DNA of 8,710 nucleotides from Anaerolineae bacterium (GTDB lineage: Bacteria; Chloroflexota; Anaerolineae; B4-G1), in the NCBI GenBank assembly GCA_016783285.1, contig JADHWW010000079.1, positions 1 to 8,710 on the forward strand, given 5' to 3'. This document shows positions 1-6,635 of this stretch, piece after piece (the first letter of the stretch is position 1; each line of letters starts with the position of its first letter). The notes beneath the pieces were generated by a model, which made no database searches, was not told the origin of the DNA, and saw only the letters and a program-made list of their open reading frames with translations. The translations under genes and the position numbers were made by a program.

Positions 1-1801
1 CATTTGCACCCACCTGTGCCAGACTCGCTGCACACGCAACAACTATGACGAGCCGGTCGCCATTCGGGCGCTCAAGCGGTTCGCCGCCGAAAAGGGTAGG
101 GGCGCGGTAACCGCGCCCCTACAGACCGACTACCGCGTGGCAATCATCGGCAGCGGCCCGTCGGGGCTGGCCGCGGCCTGCTTCCTGGCTCTGAACGGCG
201 TCCAGGTGACCATCTACGAGGCCCAGGCCCGAGCCGGGGGGATGTTGGCCCTGGCCCCAGCCTTCAGGCTGCCGGAGCGAATCGTCCAGGAAGACATTGA
301 CCGGATCACGAGCCTGGGGGTAAAGATCGAACTCTCTCATCCCATCACATCCCCTCCAGAGGAACTGCTGACCGAGGGTTTCGACGCCGTCTACGTCGCC
401 CCTGGGTTCCAGAAGGGCGCCCGCCTGGGCATCGCGGGGGAAGATGGTGCAGGTGTCTTCCAGGCCCTCGATTTCCTCGCCCAGGTGGCGCGGGGCGAGA
501 GGGTGAACCTGGGCCGCAGGGTGTTGGTGATCGGCGGGGGCAACTCGGCCATGGACGCAGCCAGGACGGCCAGGCGGCTCACCAGCGGCCCGATGACGGT
601 CGTCTACCGGCGCAGCCGCCGCGAGATGCCGGCCACCGAGGAAGAGATCGAGGGGCTCTTCGCGGAGGGTATCGTCCTGGAGGAACTGGCCTCTCCCACC
701 AGGGTCATCTTGCAAGATGGTCGGGTCGCCGCCTTGAAATGCATCCGCAACGAGTTGGGAGAGGCCGGCGCAGACGGGCGGAGGAAGCCGGTCGCCGTCG
801 AGGGCAGCGAGTTCGAGATTGAGGCGGATGCGATCATCGTCGCCATCGGCCAGCGCCCGGACGTCTCCTTCCTCGACGGGAGTTGCGTCTCCCAGCGCGA
901 GAACGGGAGCATTGCCGCCGATCCCCAGACCGGGCTGGCGGGAGGTGAGCGGGTCTACGCGGGCGGGGACGCGGTGCGCGGCCCCGCCACCATCGTCGAG
1001 GCGTGCGCCGACGGCAGGCGGGCGGCCGAGGCGATTTGCCAGCAGTTGGGCGTGCCGTTTGAGCGACCGGCCGTCCAACTCCCCGATCCGTCCGCAGAAG
1101 AGATCGTGCAGGTGAAGCGCGTTCGGGCCAGAAAAATGGCTCAGCACAAGGCAGAGGTGCTCCCGCCCGAACAGCGCGGGGGCTTCGACCTGATCGAGGC
1201 GACGCTAACGGAGGAAGCGGCGCTCAGCGAGGCGGCCCGGTGTATGCAGTGCTCCACTCTCTGCGACAAGTGCGTGGAGGTGTGCCCCAACCGGGCCAAC
1301 TACGCCTTCGTCGTCTCACCCGTGAGCCTGAGACTGCCGGTCATCTCCTGCCAGCAGGGCCGGTTGGCGGTGACGGGGGAAGAAGCCTTCAGCATTGAGC
1401 AAGCGCGGCAGATCATCCACGTGGACGACTTTTGCAACGAGTGTGGCAACTGCGCTACCTTCTGCGTGCACGACGGCCGACCCTACGCGGACAAGCCCAG
1501 GCTCTTTTTGACGGAAAGTGATTTTGAGCAGGAAGACGACAATGCCTTCTACGTTGAGAGGGGTGAACGAGGGTGGATCATCAGAAGGCGGGAAGGCGGG
1601 AAAGAGTCGTATCTGGCCCTGGAAGACGGCAGCGATGAGATGGATTTCGAGAATGAACTGTTGAGGTTGAGGTTGAGGTTGAGAATTGAGACTATGGAGT
1701 TGAAAGAAGAGTTCGAGGGAGCGTTTTCCCTGGTCGAGGCGGCGGAGATGGCTGTGATCCTCAAAGGGGTTATCACCTCTTTGCCTTTCTTGCCGGTTTG
1801 A
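1..1801 (+). CDS. ygfK: YgfK-like FAD/NAD(P) and iron-sulfur oxidoreductase, 5' partial
   Basis: The frame is open from base 2, so the gene begins left of the window. A GTG at 137 is internal, because clear family sequence precedes it. The 599 visible residues show an N-terminal cysteine set of the GltD type (CTHLCQTRCTR, Cys 2, 6 and 10). Next come an FAD Rossmann motif GSGPSG (50-55), a second nucleotide-binding motif IGGGNSAMDAA from residue 177, and the flavin motif GGDAVRGPATIVEA from 321. Two 4Fe-4S sites follow: CMQCSTLCDKCVEVCP (414-429) and CNECGNCATFC (478-488). This order matches the C-terminal part of YgfK, a protein of about 1,000 residues annotated as a putative selenate reductase subunit. 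YgfK is also found in anaerobic purine/urate catabolism clusters with ssnA, hyuA and xdhD. It probably moves electrons between NAD(P)H and an unidentified partner in the cytoplasm. None of those partners is in view. Oddities are a palindrome at codons 33-41 and a TTGAGG tandem near the end. A glutamate synthase small-subunit relative is the alternative. Confidence 0.85.
   Translation, partial: ICTHLCQTRCTRNNYDEPVAIRALKRFAAEKGRGAVTAPLQTDYRVAIIGSGPSGLAAACFLALNGVQVTIYEAQARAGGMLALAPAFRLPERIVQEDIDRITSLGVKIELSHPITSPPEELLTEGFDAVYVAPGFQKGARLGIAGEDGAGVFQALDFLAQVARGERVNLGRRVLVIGGGNSAMDAARTARRLTSGPMTVVYRRSRREMPATEEEIEGLFAEGIVLEELASPTRVILQDGRVAALKCIRNELGEAGADGRRKPVAVEGSEFEIEADAIIVAIGQRPDVSFLDGSCVSQRENGSIAADPQTGLAGGERVYAGGDAVRGPATIVEACADGRRAAEAICQQLGVPFERPAVQLPDPSAEEIVQVKRVRARKMAQHKAEVLPPEQRGGFDLIEATLTEEAALSEAARCMQCSTLCDKCVEVCPNRANYAFVVSPVSLRLPVISCQQGRLAVTGEEAFSIEQARQIIHVDDFCNECGNCATFCVHDGRPYADKPRLFLTESDFEQEDDNAFYVERGERGWIIRRREGGKESYLALEDGSDEMDFENELLRLRLRLRIETMELKEEFEGAFSLVEAAEMAVILKGVITSLPFLPV
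96..122. repeat. Perfect palindrome inside the ygfK-like reading frame
   Basis: The arms GTAGGGGCGCGGT and ACCGCGCCCCTAC (13 bp each) pair perfectly around a single A at 109. The repeat lies in frame in the linker between the GltD-like cysteine region and the FAD domain. It encodes roughly GRGAVTAPLQ, a tract unlike the surrounding family sequence. This suggests a dispersed palindromic repeat that inserted without breaking the frame. Confidence 0.8.
1661..1684 (+). repeat. TTGAGG hexamer tandem repeat within coding sequence
   Basis: Three exact TTGAGG units (1661-1678) are followed by a TTGAGA unit (1679-1684). They encode an alternating LRLRLRLR run near the C-terminus of the YgfK-like protein. 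Because the unit is six bases, changes in copy number keep the frame. Confidence 0.8.
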
Positions 1802-1921
1802 TCGCGGAGTTTCACTACCGGACGGTTTTTGCCAAACGCGCAGATTCCGGATGCCGTAACTCGTTGCGGTGGCCTCGCTGCCAAAACCACCAGCGCAAAC
1901 TGTGTCTTTGTCAACTCAAGA

Positions 1922-1937
1922 CGCCAACAAGTTGGCG
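1922..1937. repeat. Short palindrome upstream of the phosphoesterase gene
   Basis: CGCCAAC (1922-1928) and GTTGGCG (1931-1937) pair around AA. The palindrome sits in the 186-bp gap between the ygfK-like stop and the phosphoesterase start. No T-run follows, so it is not a typical intrinsic terminator. It could be a dispersed palindrome or an operator. I see no convincing -35/-10 pair in this gap. Confidence 0.5.
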
Positions 1938-1987
1938 CATCCATAAAACTGTCCAGTAGTGAATCATGGAGTAAAAAGTAGGAACAC

Positions 1988-2725
1988 ATGCGAATCGCCA
2001 TCATCTCTGACATCCACGGCAACATGGTGGCCCTGGAGACCGTCCTGGATGCTCTCGAGGCCGAACACGTCGATCAGATCGTTTGCCTGGGCGACGTCGC
2101 TGTTTTTGGTCCCCGGCCACGTCAGGTGATTGCGCGACTGAGGGATTTGAACTGTCCCGTCGTCATGGGCAATATGGATGCCTGGATTCTGAATCCCCGG
2201 CCGCTCGAGGCGAGGGATGAAAAGTATCGTCGGATTGTGGAGGTTGAACTCTGGAGCGCCCGCCAACTCTCACCCGCCGATTTGGACTATTTGCGCACGT
2301 TCCAGCCAACGGTCGAGATAGATCTCGGCGATGACGCGACTCTCCTCTGCTTTCACGGTTCCCCGCGGTCCAACACGGACGTCATCCTGTCCACAACGCC
2401 CGAGGAGGAACTCGAACGTATGCTGTCCGACTTTAACGCCACAGTGATGGCCGGTGGGCACACACACACGCAGATGCTCCGGCGTCACAGGGGCCTGATT
2501 TTTGTCAATCCAGGCAGCGTGGGTTTATCCTTCGAACGCGCCCGGCATACAGACCAAACCCGCAACTCGCCGTGGGCGGAATACGGGCTCGTGAGTTGGG
2601 AGAACGGCAGCCTGAACGTCGAGTTGCGGCGCGTGCCCTTTAACGTAGACGTGATGATTCAGGCGGCGCGCGACAGCGGCCTGCCGCACCTGGAGTGGTG
2701 GATCCAGGGCTGGAGTAGAGAATAA
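1988..2725 (+). CDS. Calcineurin-like metallophosphoesterase (YfcE/Metallophos_2 type)
   Basis: The 245-residue protein has the full set of metal-binding motifs of the family. These are D8-x-H10 (SDIHGN), GD36 (CLGDVAVFG), GN62MD64, His123 (CFHGSPRS), the GGHTH motif (156-160, His158 and His160), and NPGSVG (174-179). It should be a soluble two-metal phosphodiesterase or phosphatase in the cytoplasm. The substrate cannot be read from sequence, although members of this group often act on phosphodiesters such as cyclic nucleotides. The start is ATG 1988 with a weak AGGA at 1980-1983. The next motif begins within seven residues, so a later start would remove the catalytic Asp. The gene stands alone on this strand: 186 bp separates it from the ygfK-like gene and a terminator follows at once. 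Length and motifs are complete and nothing looks damaged. Confidence 0.9.
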   Translation: MRIAIISDIHGNMVALETVLDALEAEHVDQIVCLGDVAVFGPRPRQVIARLRDLNCPVVMGNMDAWILNPRPLEARDEKYRRIVEVELWSARQLSPADLDYLRTFQPTVEIDLGDDATLLCFHGSPRSNTDVILSTTPEEELERMLSDFNATVMAGGHTHTQMLRRHRGLIFVNPGSVGLSFERARHTDQTRNSPWAEYGLVSWENGSLNVELRRVPFNVDVMIQAARDSGLPHLEWWIQGWSRE

Positions 2726-2728
2726 AGG

Positions 2729-2760
2729 AAAAGGCGCGAGGGTTGCCCCCTGCGCCTTTT
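2729..2760. terminator. Bidirectional intrinsic terminator between convergent genes
   Basis: AAAAGGCGC (2729-2737) pairs with GCGCCTTTT (2752-2760). An inner GGG/CCC helix (2740-2742 with 2747-2749) closes a TTGC loop. The A-run on one side and the T-run on the other let it end both the phosphoesterase transcript (+) and the mreB-like transcript (-), whose stop codons lie 3 and 21 bases away. Confidence 0.85.
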
Positions 2761-2781
2761 GTCTCTTTGACTGTTTCTGCG

Positions 2782-3786
2782 CTACAGTCCGGGCACGCCG
2801 CGCCGGACAATCTCGTACCGCTGCAATGCCTGTCCCGCTCCCAGTGCCACGCTGGCGATAGGGGCTTCAGCCACGTAAGTCGGCACCCCCGTCTCGCGCA
2901 TGATAAATTCGTCTATCTTGCGTAACAGCGCACCGCCACCGACCAGCACCATGCCGCGCTCAATGATGTCCGACGATAACTCTGGCGGTGTTTTCTCCAG
3001 CACTGCCTTGACCACGTTGATCACTGCCGAGAGAGGTTCGGAGAGCGCCTCTGTCACCTCCTCAGAACTGATGGTGATGGTGTGGGGCAATCCGGCGACC
3101 TGATCGCGGCCCTGCACCTCGATGTGCATCTCCTCCTCCAGCGGCAGTGCAGCGCCGACGCGGATTTTGATCTCCTCCGCCGTCGGCTGACCGATCATCA
3201 GGTTGTACTTGCGCCGGACGTAGGCCGCGATAGCCTCATCCATTCGCAGGCCACCCACGCGGACCGAATTTGCCACTACGATGCCGTACATCGCGACGAC
3301 GGCTGCTTCGGTCGCTCCCCCTCCCATGTCCACGACCATGTTGCCTGACGGGGTGCCGACAGGCAAGCCCGCCCCCATCGCGCCAGCCAACGGCTCCGGT
3401 ATCAGGTGAACCCGGCTGGCGCCTGCCTCCAGCGCGGCCTCACGCACCGCCCGCCGCTCCACGCTCGTCACCCCGTAGGGCACGCTGATCATCACCCGTG
3501 GTTTGAACAGGCGAAAGCGCCCGCAAGCCTTGCGGATAAAGTACTCCAGCATCCGCTGAGTCACTCGATAATCCGCAATGACGCCATCACGCATCGGACG
3601 CATCACCTCGATCACGTCCGGGGTGCGGCCAAGCATCGCCCTGGCTTCCTCACCGACGGCCATTATTCTGTTTTCATTGAACGAGATGGCGACGACCGAG
3701 GGCTCCTGCAAAACGATCCCCCGCCCCTGCACGTGCACCAACACGTTGACCGTACCCAGATCAATCCCTAGTTGCTTTCCAAACAT
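2782..3786 (-). CDS. mreB: MreB/Mbl-family rod-shape actin homologue
   Basis: The 334-residue protein has the length and layout of MreB, the bacterial actin that forms membrane-associated filaments and guides cell-wall synthesis. The phosphate-1 loop is [13 protein letters not shown] (7-19), followed by [25 protein letters not shown] lies at 63-73 and [16 protein letters not shown] at 128-143. The phosphate-2 loop is [14 protein letters not shown] (151-164) and the adenosine motif is [11 protein letters not shown] (278-288). In phosphate-2 an Ala sits where most MreBs have the first Thr of GGGTTE. This may alter nucleotide handling or mark an Mbl-like paralogue. The start ATG at 3786 has GGAGG at 3795-3791, four bases away, and a promoter lies about 65-95 bases upstream. 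No mreC, mreD or penicillin-binding protein gene adjoins it, so it is an isolated copy. A DnaK-like protein is excluded by length and motifs. Confidence 0.92.
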   Translation of the reverse strand: MFGKQLGIDLGTVNVLVHVQGRGIVLQEPSVVAISFNENRIMAVGEEARAMLGRTPDVIEVMRPMRDGVIADYRVTQRMLEYFIRKACGRFRLFKPRVMISVPYGVTSVERRAVREAALEAGASRVHLIPEPLAGAMGAGLPVGTPSGNMVVDMGGGATEAAVVAMYGIVVANSVRVGGLRMDEAIAAYVRRKYNLMIGQPTAEEIKIRVGAALPLEEEMHIEVQGRDQVAGLPHTITISSEEVTEALSEPLSAVINVVKAVLEKTPPELSSDIIERGMVLVGGGALLRKIDEFIMRETGVPTYVAEAPIASVALGAGQALQRYEIVRRGVPGL

Positions 3787-3850
3787 CCAGCCTCCATATT
3801 GGCCAGTTACCTGCGCCAGATTCGCCGCCCGTCGGGGTCAGAACGGTAGA

Positions 3851-3880
3851 ATGATACATGATTTTGGAGGATTTGTCCAA
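3851..3880 (-). promoter_or_regulatory. Candidate sigma70-type promoter of the mreB-like gene
   Basis: On the minus strand TTGGAC (3880-3875) and TATCAT (3856-3851) are 18 bases apart. They point at the mreB-like start, leaving an untranslated leader of roughly 60 bases. The -35 box directly abuts the first hairpin of the repeat array. This is consensus matching only. Confidence 0.55.
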
Positions 3881-3881
3881 C

Positions 3882-4010
3882 GCCGGCCTTAGCCGGCTGT
3901 TCCATCGGCGGCAGTTGAAACTGCGCCAACGGCTGCAAAGTCGGCCTCCGCCGACTGACCTTAACCCGCGCAGGCGGGTTTCGCAGACGTTGCGGCGACT
4001 TTTAATCGCC
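3882..4010. repeat. Array of five different short hairpins
   Basis: Five separate inverted repeats fit in 129 bp. H1 is GCCGGC-CTTA-GCCGGC (3882-3897). H2 is GCAGTT-GA-AACTGC with outer GGC/GCC pairs (3907-3927). H3 is AGTCGGC-CTCC-GCCGACT (3939-3956). H4 is AACCCGC-GCAG-GCGGGTT (3963-3980). H5 is GGCGA...TCGCC (3994-4010). Three have four-base loops and none is followed by a T-run, so they are not ordinary terminators. The array separates the SDR and mreB-like genes, both on the minus strand, and H5 overlaps the SDR stop codon. It resembles composite intergenic palindrome clusters such as REP/BIME arrays. Confidence 0.75.
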
Positions 4011-4946
4011 AGCCGGTGGCGTGAAGACAAGTCGCACCAGGTCACGCCGCCACGGGCGCTTACCGCGCAGGTAGTCGAGGTGCTGAGCGAAACGGCCGGG
4101 CTCGAAGCCAAAGCAACGCGAAACCGCCCCCAGTTCTGTTGCACTGCCCTTGGACAGGATGTCGACCCACCAATAGGGTACGGGATTGCGCGGCAATAAT
4201 GCATCGAATAGGCCAATCGCGCCTTGCACCAACGGCATACGCACGCGCACCAGTCGCCTGCGCATTCCCGCCGCTGCCAGCACCTGCGCCATCATCTGAT
4301 CGAGAGTAAAGTGCTCCGGCCCACCGAGCAAGATAGTTTGCCCGATCAGGTCGTTCCGGTCCAGCACGGCTGCGATACACGCTACCAAATCTCCAATCCA
4401 CAACGGCTGGAAACGGGCCAGACTCGTGTCAGGGATGGGCAGCACGAAAGAGGTCATCTTGGCCAGCATCACCAGCATATTGGTAAAAACGTCCTCCGAG
4501 CCATAAGTGACGGCTGTCCGGAAGATGGTGTGATCCAACCCACTCTCGCGCACTGCGGCCTCTGCCTCCCCCTTGGTGCGGAAGAGGGAGTAGGCGGAAG
4601 CGCGGTCAGCCCCCAGGCGGCTCAAGTAGATGAAGCGACGCACGTCCGTCTCCTTTATCGCCGCGATGAGGTTGACCGTGTCTTTAACGTGACTCGACAG
4701 CGTTTTCCCGTGGTAGAGATCCTCCGCCGCCGTCAGGTGAACGACTGCCGTCACGTCTTGCATTGCCGTGCGCAAAGCGGGCAGATCGCTCATGCTGGCC
4801 GAGACGGTGGAGAAGGGGATGCCGGGGGCCAGTTGCTGCTCGCGCCGAGATGGACGCAATAAGCAGCGCACCTCGCGACGTTCGGCTGCCAACCGACGCA
4901 CCAGAGCCCGCCCCACGAAACCCGTGGCGCCAGCGATCAATATCAT
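4002..4946 (-). CDS. Atypical SDR / NAD(P)-binding epimerase-like protein (NDUFA9-like)
   Basis: The 314-residue protein starts with a Rossmann fold motif GATGFVG (6-12), the G-x-x-G-x-x-G pattern of extended/atypical short-chain dehydrogenases. The family landmarks VVHLTA (68-73), FIYLSRLGA (105-113), FRTAVTYGSEDVFTN (142-156) and FQPLWIGDLVACIAAVL (179-195) match NAD(P)-binding proteins related to complex I subunit NDUFA9. The usual Tyr-x3-Lys is not clean: Tyr119 and Lys125 are six residues apart. The protein may therefore bind a nucleotide without being a classical dehydrogenase. It is predicted to be cytoplasmic, and the substrate is unknown. The start ATG 4946 follows a GAGGAGAGG-type RBS and an extended -10 promoter. 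The stop TAA lies inside hairpin H5 of the downstream array, so the last residues (PAGD) are partly repeat-derived. The gene is divergent from rocD and appears monocistronic. Confidence 0.85.
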   Translation of the reverse strand: MILIAGATGFVGRALVRRLAAERREVRCLLRPSRREQQLAPGIPFSTVSASMSDLPALRTAMQDVTAVVHLTAAEDLYHGKTLSSHVKDTVNLIAAIKETDVRRFIYLSRLGADRASAYSLFRTKGEAEAAVRESGLDHTIFRTAVTYGSEDVFTNMLVMLAKMTSFVLPIPDTSLARFQPLWIGDLVACIAAVLDRNDLIGQTILLGGPEHFTLDQMMAQVLAAAGMRRRLVRVRMPLVQGAIGLFDALLPRNPVPYWWVDILSKGSATELGAVSRCFGFEPGRFAQHLDYLRGKRPWRRDLVRLVFTPPAGD

Positions 4947-4973
4947 CGTCCTCTCCTCGTTTGCACGGGTAGG

Positions 4974-5002
4974 ATTATACCACTGATGTCGGCGGAAGCC
5001 AA
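4974..5002 (-). promoter_or_regulatory. Extended -10 promoter of the SDR gene
   Basis: On the minus strand TTGGCT (5002-4997) and a perfect TATAAT (4979-4974) are 17 bases apart. TGG precedes the -10, giving TGnTATAAT. Transcription would begin near 4967, about 20 bases ahead of the ATG. This is the best promoter match in the window. Confidence 0.75.
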
Positions 5003-5005
5003 ACT

Positions 5006-5019
5006 ACCAGTTTCCCAAT
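5006..5019 (+). repeat. Left flanking direct repeat of the MITE-like element
   Basis: ACCAGTTTCCCAAT is identical to 5157-5170. The last four bases overlap the start of the left inverted repeat, so the true target duplication could be the first 10 bases only. Confidence 0.7.
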
Positions 5020-5156
5020 GTCATCAAGTTAAGGATGAGCCAGACTTCGGAAGTCTCAAAAGCGCTCTACCCAGCGGCTTTTGACGCAGTTCCAGGCTGA
5101 TTTTTCCTTTAAAATCTCCGACGGCAGACTTCCGAAGTCTTAACTTAATGACATTG
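5016..5156. mobile_element. MITE-like element with 18-bp terminal inverted repeats
   Basis: The ends CAATGTCATCAAGTTAAG (5016-5033) and CTTAACTTAATGACATTG (5139-5156) are inverted repeats with one mismatch in 18. Inside are two 15-bp palindromes, AGACTTC-G-GAAGTCT (5042-5056) and AGACTTC-C-GAAGTCT (5126-5140), plus TCAAAAGC/GCTTTTGA (5056-5063 and 5077-5084). The direct repeat ACCAGTTTCCCAAT flanks it at 5006-5019 and 5157-5170. The 141-bp element has no room for a transposase, so it would move only in trans. The ends resemble IS4-family (IS231-type) termini, and the direct repeat length fits that family's 10-13 bp duplications. That family link is from memory. Confidence 0.7.
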
Positions 5157-5170
5157 ACCAGTTTCCCAAT
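5157..5170 (+). repeat. Right flanking direct repeat of the MITE-like element
   Basis: This is an exact copy of 5006-5019. It also contains the weak -35 (TTTCCC, 5162-5167) proposed for rocD. Confidence 0.7.
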
Positions 5171-5191
5171 TTGCCCAATCAATGGTAACAT
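5162..5191 (+). promoter_or_regulatory. Candidate rocD promoter with extended -10
   Basis: TTTCCC (5162-5167), an 18-base spacer and TAACAT (5186-5191) preceded by TGG form a weak -35 with an extended -10. Transcription would begin close to 5198. The spacing suits rocD, but the match is modest. Confidence 0.4.
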
Positions 5192-5197
5192 ATCCTC

Positions 5198-5213
5198 GCA
5201 CAATTACTTGTGC
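5198..5213. promoter_or_regulatory. Palindromic candidate operator upstream of rocD
   Basis: GCACAA (5198-5203) and TTGTGC (5208-5213) pair around TTAC. The site sits at the predicted transcription start and 24 bases before the rocD ATG. A dimeric repressor bound here would block transcription. It could instead be a weak 5' leader hairpin. Confidence 0.4.
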
Positions 5214-5225
5214 ATCAAATCTTGT

Positions 5226-5232
5226 AAGGAGG
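5226..5232 (+). promoter_or_regulatory. Ribosome binding site that fixes the rocD start
   Basis: AAGGAGG lies five bases before ATG 5238. It decides for this start over the upstream in-frame ATG 5148. Confidence 0.85.
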
Positions 5233-5237
5233 CCAGG

Positions 5238-6449
5238 ATGAACATGCTGAACACGCAGGATTACGTTGCTCTGGAGGATCGGTACAACGCTCACAATTAT
5301 CAACCCCTCGATGTAGTCATCACGCGGGCGGAGAGGGTCTGGGTCTGGGATGTGGAGGGGCGCAAGTATCTGGACTGCCTCTCGGCCTACTCGGCGCTCA
5401 ACCAGGGTCACTGTCACCCGCGCATCGTGCAGGCGATGGTCGAGCAGGCCCCGAGGCTGGCGCTGACTTCGCGGGCCTTTCGCAACGACCAACTCCCGTT
5501 GCTGGCGCAGGAGTTGTGCGAGTTGACCGGCTACGAGATGATGCTGCCGATGAACTCTGGCGCGGAGGCGGTGGAGACGGCCATCAAGGCGGCCCGCAAG
5601 TGGGGCTACGTGGTCAAGGGCGTGCCGGATGACCAGGCCGAGATCATCGCCTGCACCGGCAACTTTCACGGGCGCACGATAACCATCATCACTTTTTCGC
5701 CGGACGAGCAATACCGCGACGGCTTTGGCCCCTTCACGCCCGGCTTCAAACTGATCCCCTACGGTGACACCGGCGCACTGGAGCGGGCGATCACACCCCA
5801 CACGGTGGCCTTTCTCGTCGAGCCAATACAGGGCGAGGGCGGCGTCGTCGTCCCGCCGGAGGGATACATCCGGCGCGGGCGTGAAATCTGCACTCGCCAC
5901 GACGTGCTGATGGTCGCCGACGAGATCCAGACCGGCCTAGGGCGCACCGGCAAACTCCTGGCCTGCGAACACGAGGGAGTACGCCCAGACGTGGTGACGT
6001 TGGGCAAGGCGCTCTCAGGCGGCATGTACCCCGTCTCGGCGGTGCTGTCATCGCGAGAGGTACTGGGCGTCTTTGGGCCGGGTGATCACGGCTCGACTTT
6101 CGGGGGCAACCCACTGGCCTGTGCGGTGGCGCGAGAGGCGCTCAAGGTCATTGTGGACGAACACCTCTGTGAGCGCTCGGCCAAACTGGGGGGCTATCTG
6201 ATGGCCCGCCTGCGCGATATTCAGAGCCGCCACGTGGCGCTCGTTCGAGGCCAGGGGCTCTTCGTCGGCATCGTGCTCAAGCCACGGGCCGGAGGCGCCC
6301 GCCGTTTCTGCGAAGCGCTGAAGGAACGAGGTGTGCTGGCCAAAGATACCCACGGGAATGTCATCCGCCTGGCCCCGCCGCTGGTCATCACGCAGGAGGA
6401 ATTGGACTGGGCATTGGAGCGGATTGAGGAGGTGTTGACGACGCTGTAA
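5238..6449 (+). CDS. rocD: Ornithine--oxo-acid aminotransferase
   Basis: The 403-residue PLP enzyme belongs to the class III aminotransferases. It transfers the delta-amino group of ornithine to 2-oxoglutarate, giving glutamate semialdehyde and glutamate in cytoplasmic arginine/ornithine breakdown. Visible marks include [19 protein letters not shown] (16-34), [18 protein letters not shown] (44-61) and the phosphate-binding [19 protein letters not shown] (106-124). Further on are FHGRT (143-147), [10 protein letters not shown] (161-170), the cofactor aspartate in [14 protein letters not shown] (D228) and the PLP lysine K257 in [12 protein letters not shown]. These favour RocD over acetylornithine or 4-aminobutyrate aminotransferase. 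The chosen ATG has AAGGAGG (5226-5232) five bases upstream. The frame stays open to an ATG at 5148, but that codon lies in the MITE-like element and is not credible as the start. The length is normal and the gene is intact, with its own terminator. Confidence 0.92.
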   Translation: MNMLNTQDYVALEDRYNAHNYQPLDVVITRAERVWVWDVEGRKYLDCLSAYSALNQGHCHPRIVQAMVEQAPRLALTSRAFRNDQLPLLAQELCELTGYEMMLPMNSGAEAVETAIKAARKWGYVVKGVPDDQAEIIACTGNFHGRTITIITFSPDEQYRDGFGPFTPGFKLIPYGDTGALERAITPHTVAFLVEPIQGEGGVVVPPEGYIRRGREICTRHDVLMVADEIQTGLGRTGKLLACEHEGVRPDVVTLGKALSGGMYPVSAVLSSREVLGVFGPGDHGSTFGGNPLACAVAREALKVIVDEHLCERSAKLGGYLMARLRDIQSRHVALVRGQGLFVGIVLKPRAGGARRFCEALKERGVLAKDTHGNVIRLAPPLVITQEELDWALERIEEVLTTL

Positions 6450-6483
6450 GGACAGCGCCAGCGCCGAATTCCAGGAAAAAACC

Positions 6484-6520
6484 ACCAGCCCGGCGACTTG
6501 CTCGCCGGGCTGGTTGCTTT
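6484..6520 (+). terminator. Strong intrinsic terminator after rocD
   Basis: ACCAGCCCGGCGA (6484-6496) pairs perfectly with TCGCCGGGCTGGT (6502-6514) around a CTTGC loop. A T-rich tail TGCTTTCCTTT follows and an A-run precedes it. It ends rocD and could also stop leftward transcription from the converging secreted-protein gene. Apart from this hairpin I see nothing in 6450-6635. Confidence 0.85.
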
Positions 6521-6635
6521 CCTTTCGACTGTCTACCAAAACGGTACACGCCCCCGCGCTACACTCGGATCTTGTAGAGGAAAACCCTGCTCCCGCTTCC
6601 CCATCCCCCACAGTTACGCATTACTAGCCCTTCGG

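Noticed and set aside
119..1147. Long minus-strand open frame of 342 codons opposite the ygfK-like gene
   Set aside because: It is an antisense shadow caused by high-GC codon use. It shows no recognisable motifs, whereas the plus strand carries clear FAD and Fe-S motifs.
1908..1962. Possible promoter for the phosphoesterase (TTGTCA or TTGGCG with downstream AT-rich boxes)
   Set aside because: No pair of boxes has acceptable spacing and match, so I did not list it.
2743..2925. Small plus-strand frame after the phosphoesterase
   Set aside because: It begins in the terminator loop and runs antisense to mreB, with no RBS.
3882..4010. CRISPR array or intrinsic terminator cluster
   Set aside because: The units are not direct repeats with spacers, and none has a T-run after its stem.
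4224..4862. Plus-strand open frame of 212 codons opposite the SDR gene
   Set aside because: The translation is His/Arg/Gln-rich with no domain. The minus strand has the Rossmann motif, promoter and RBS.
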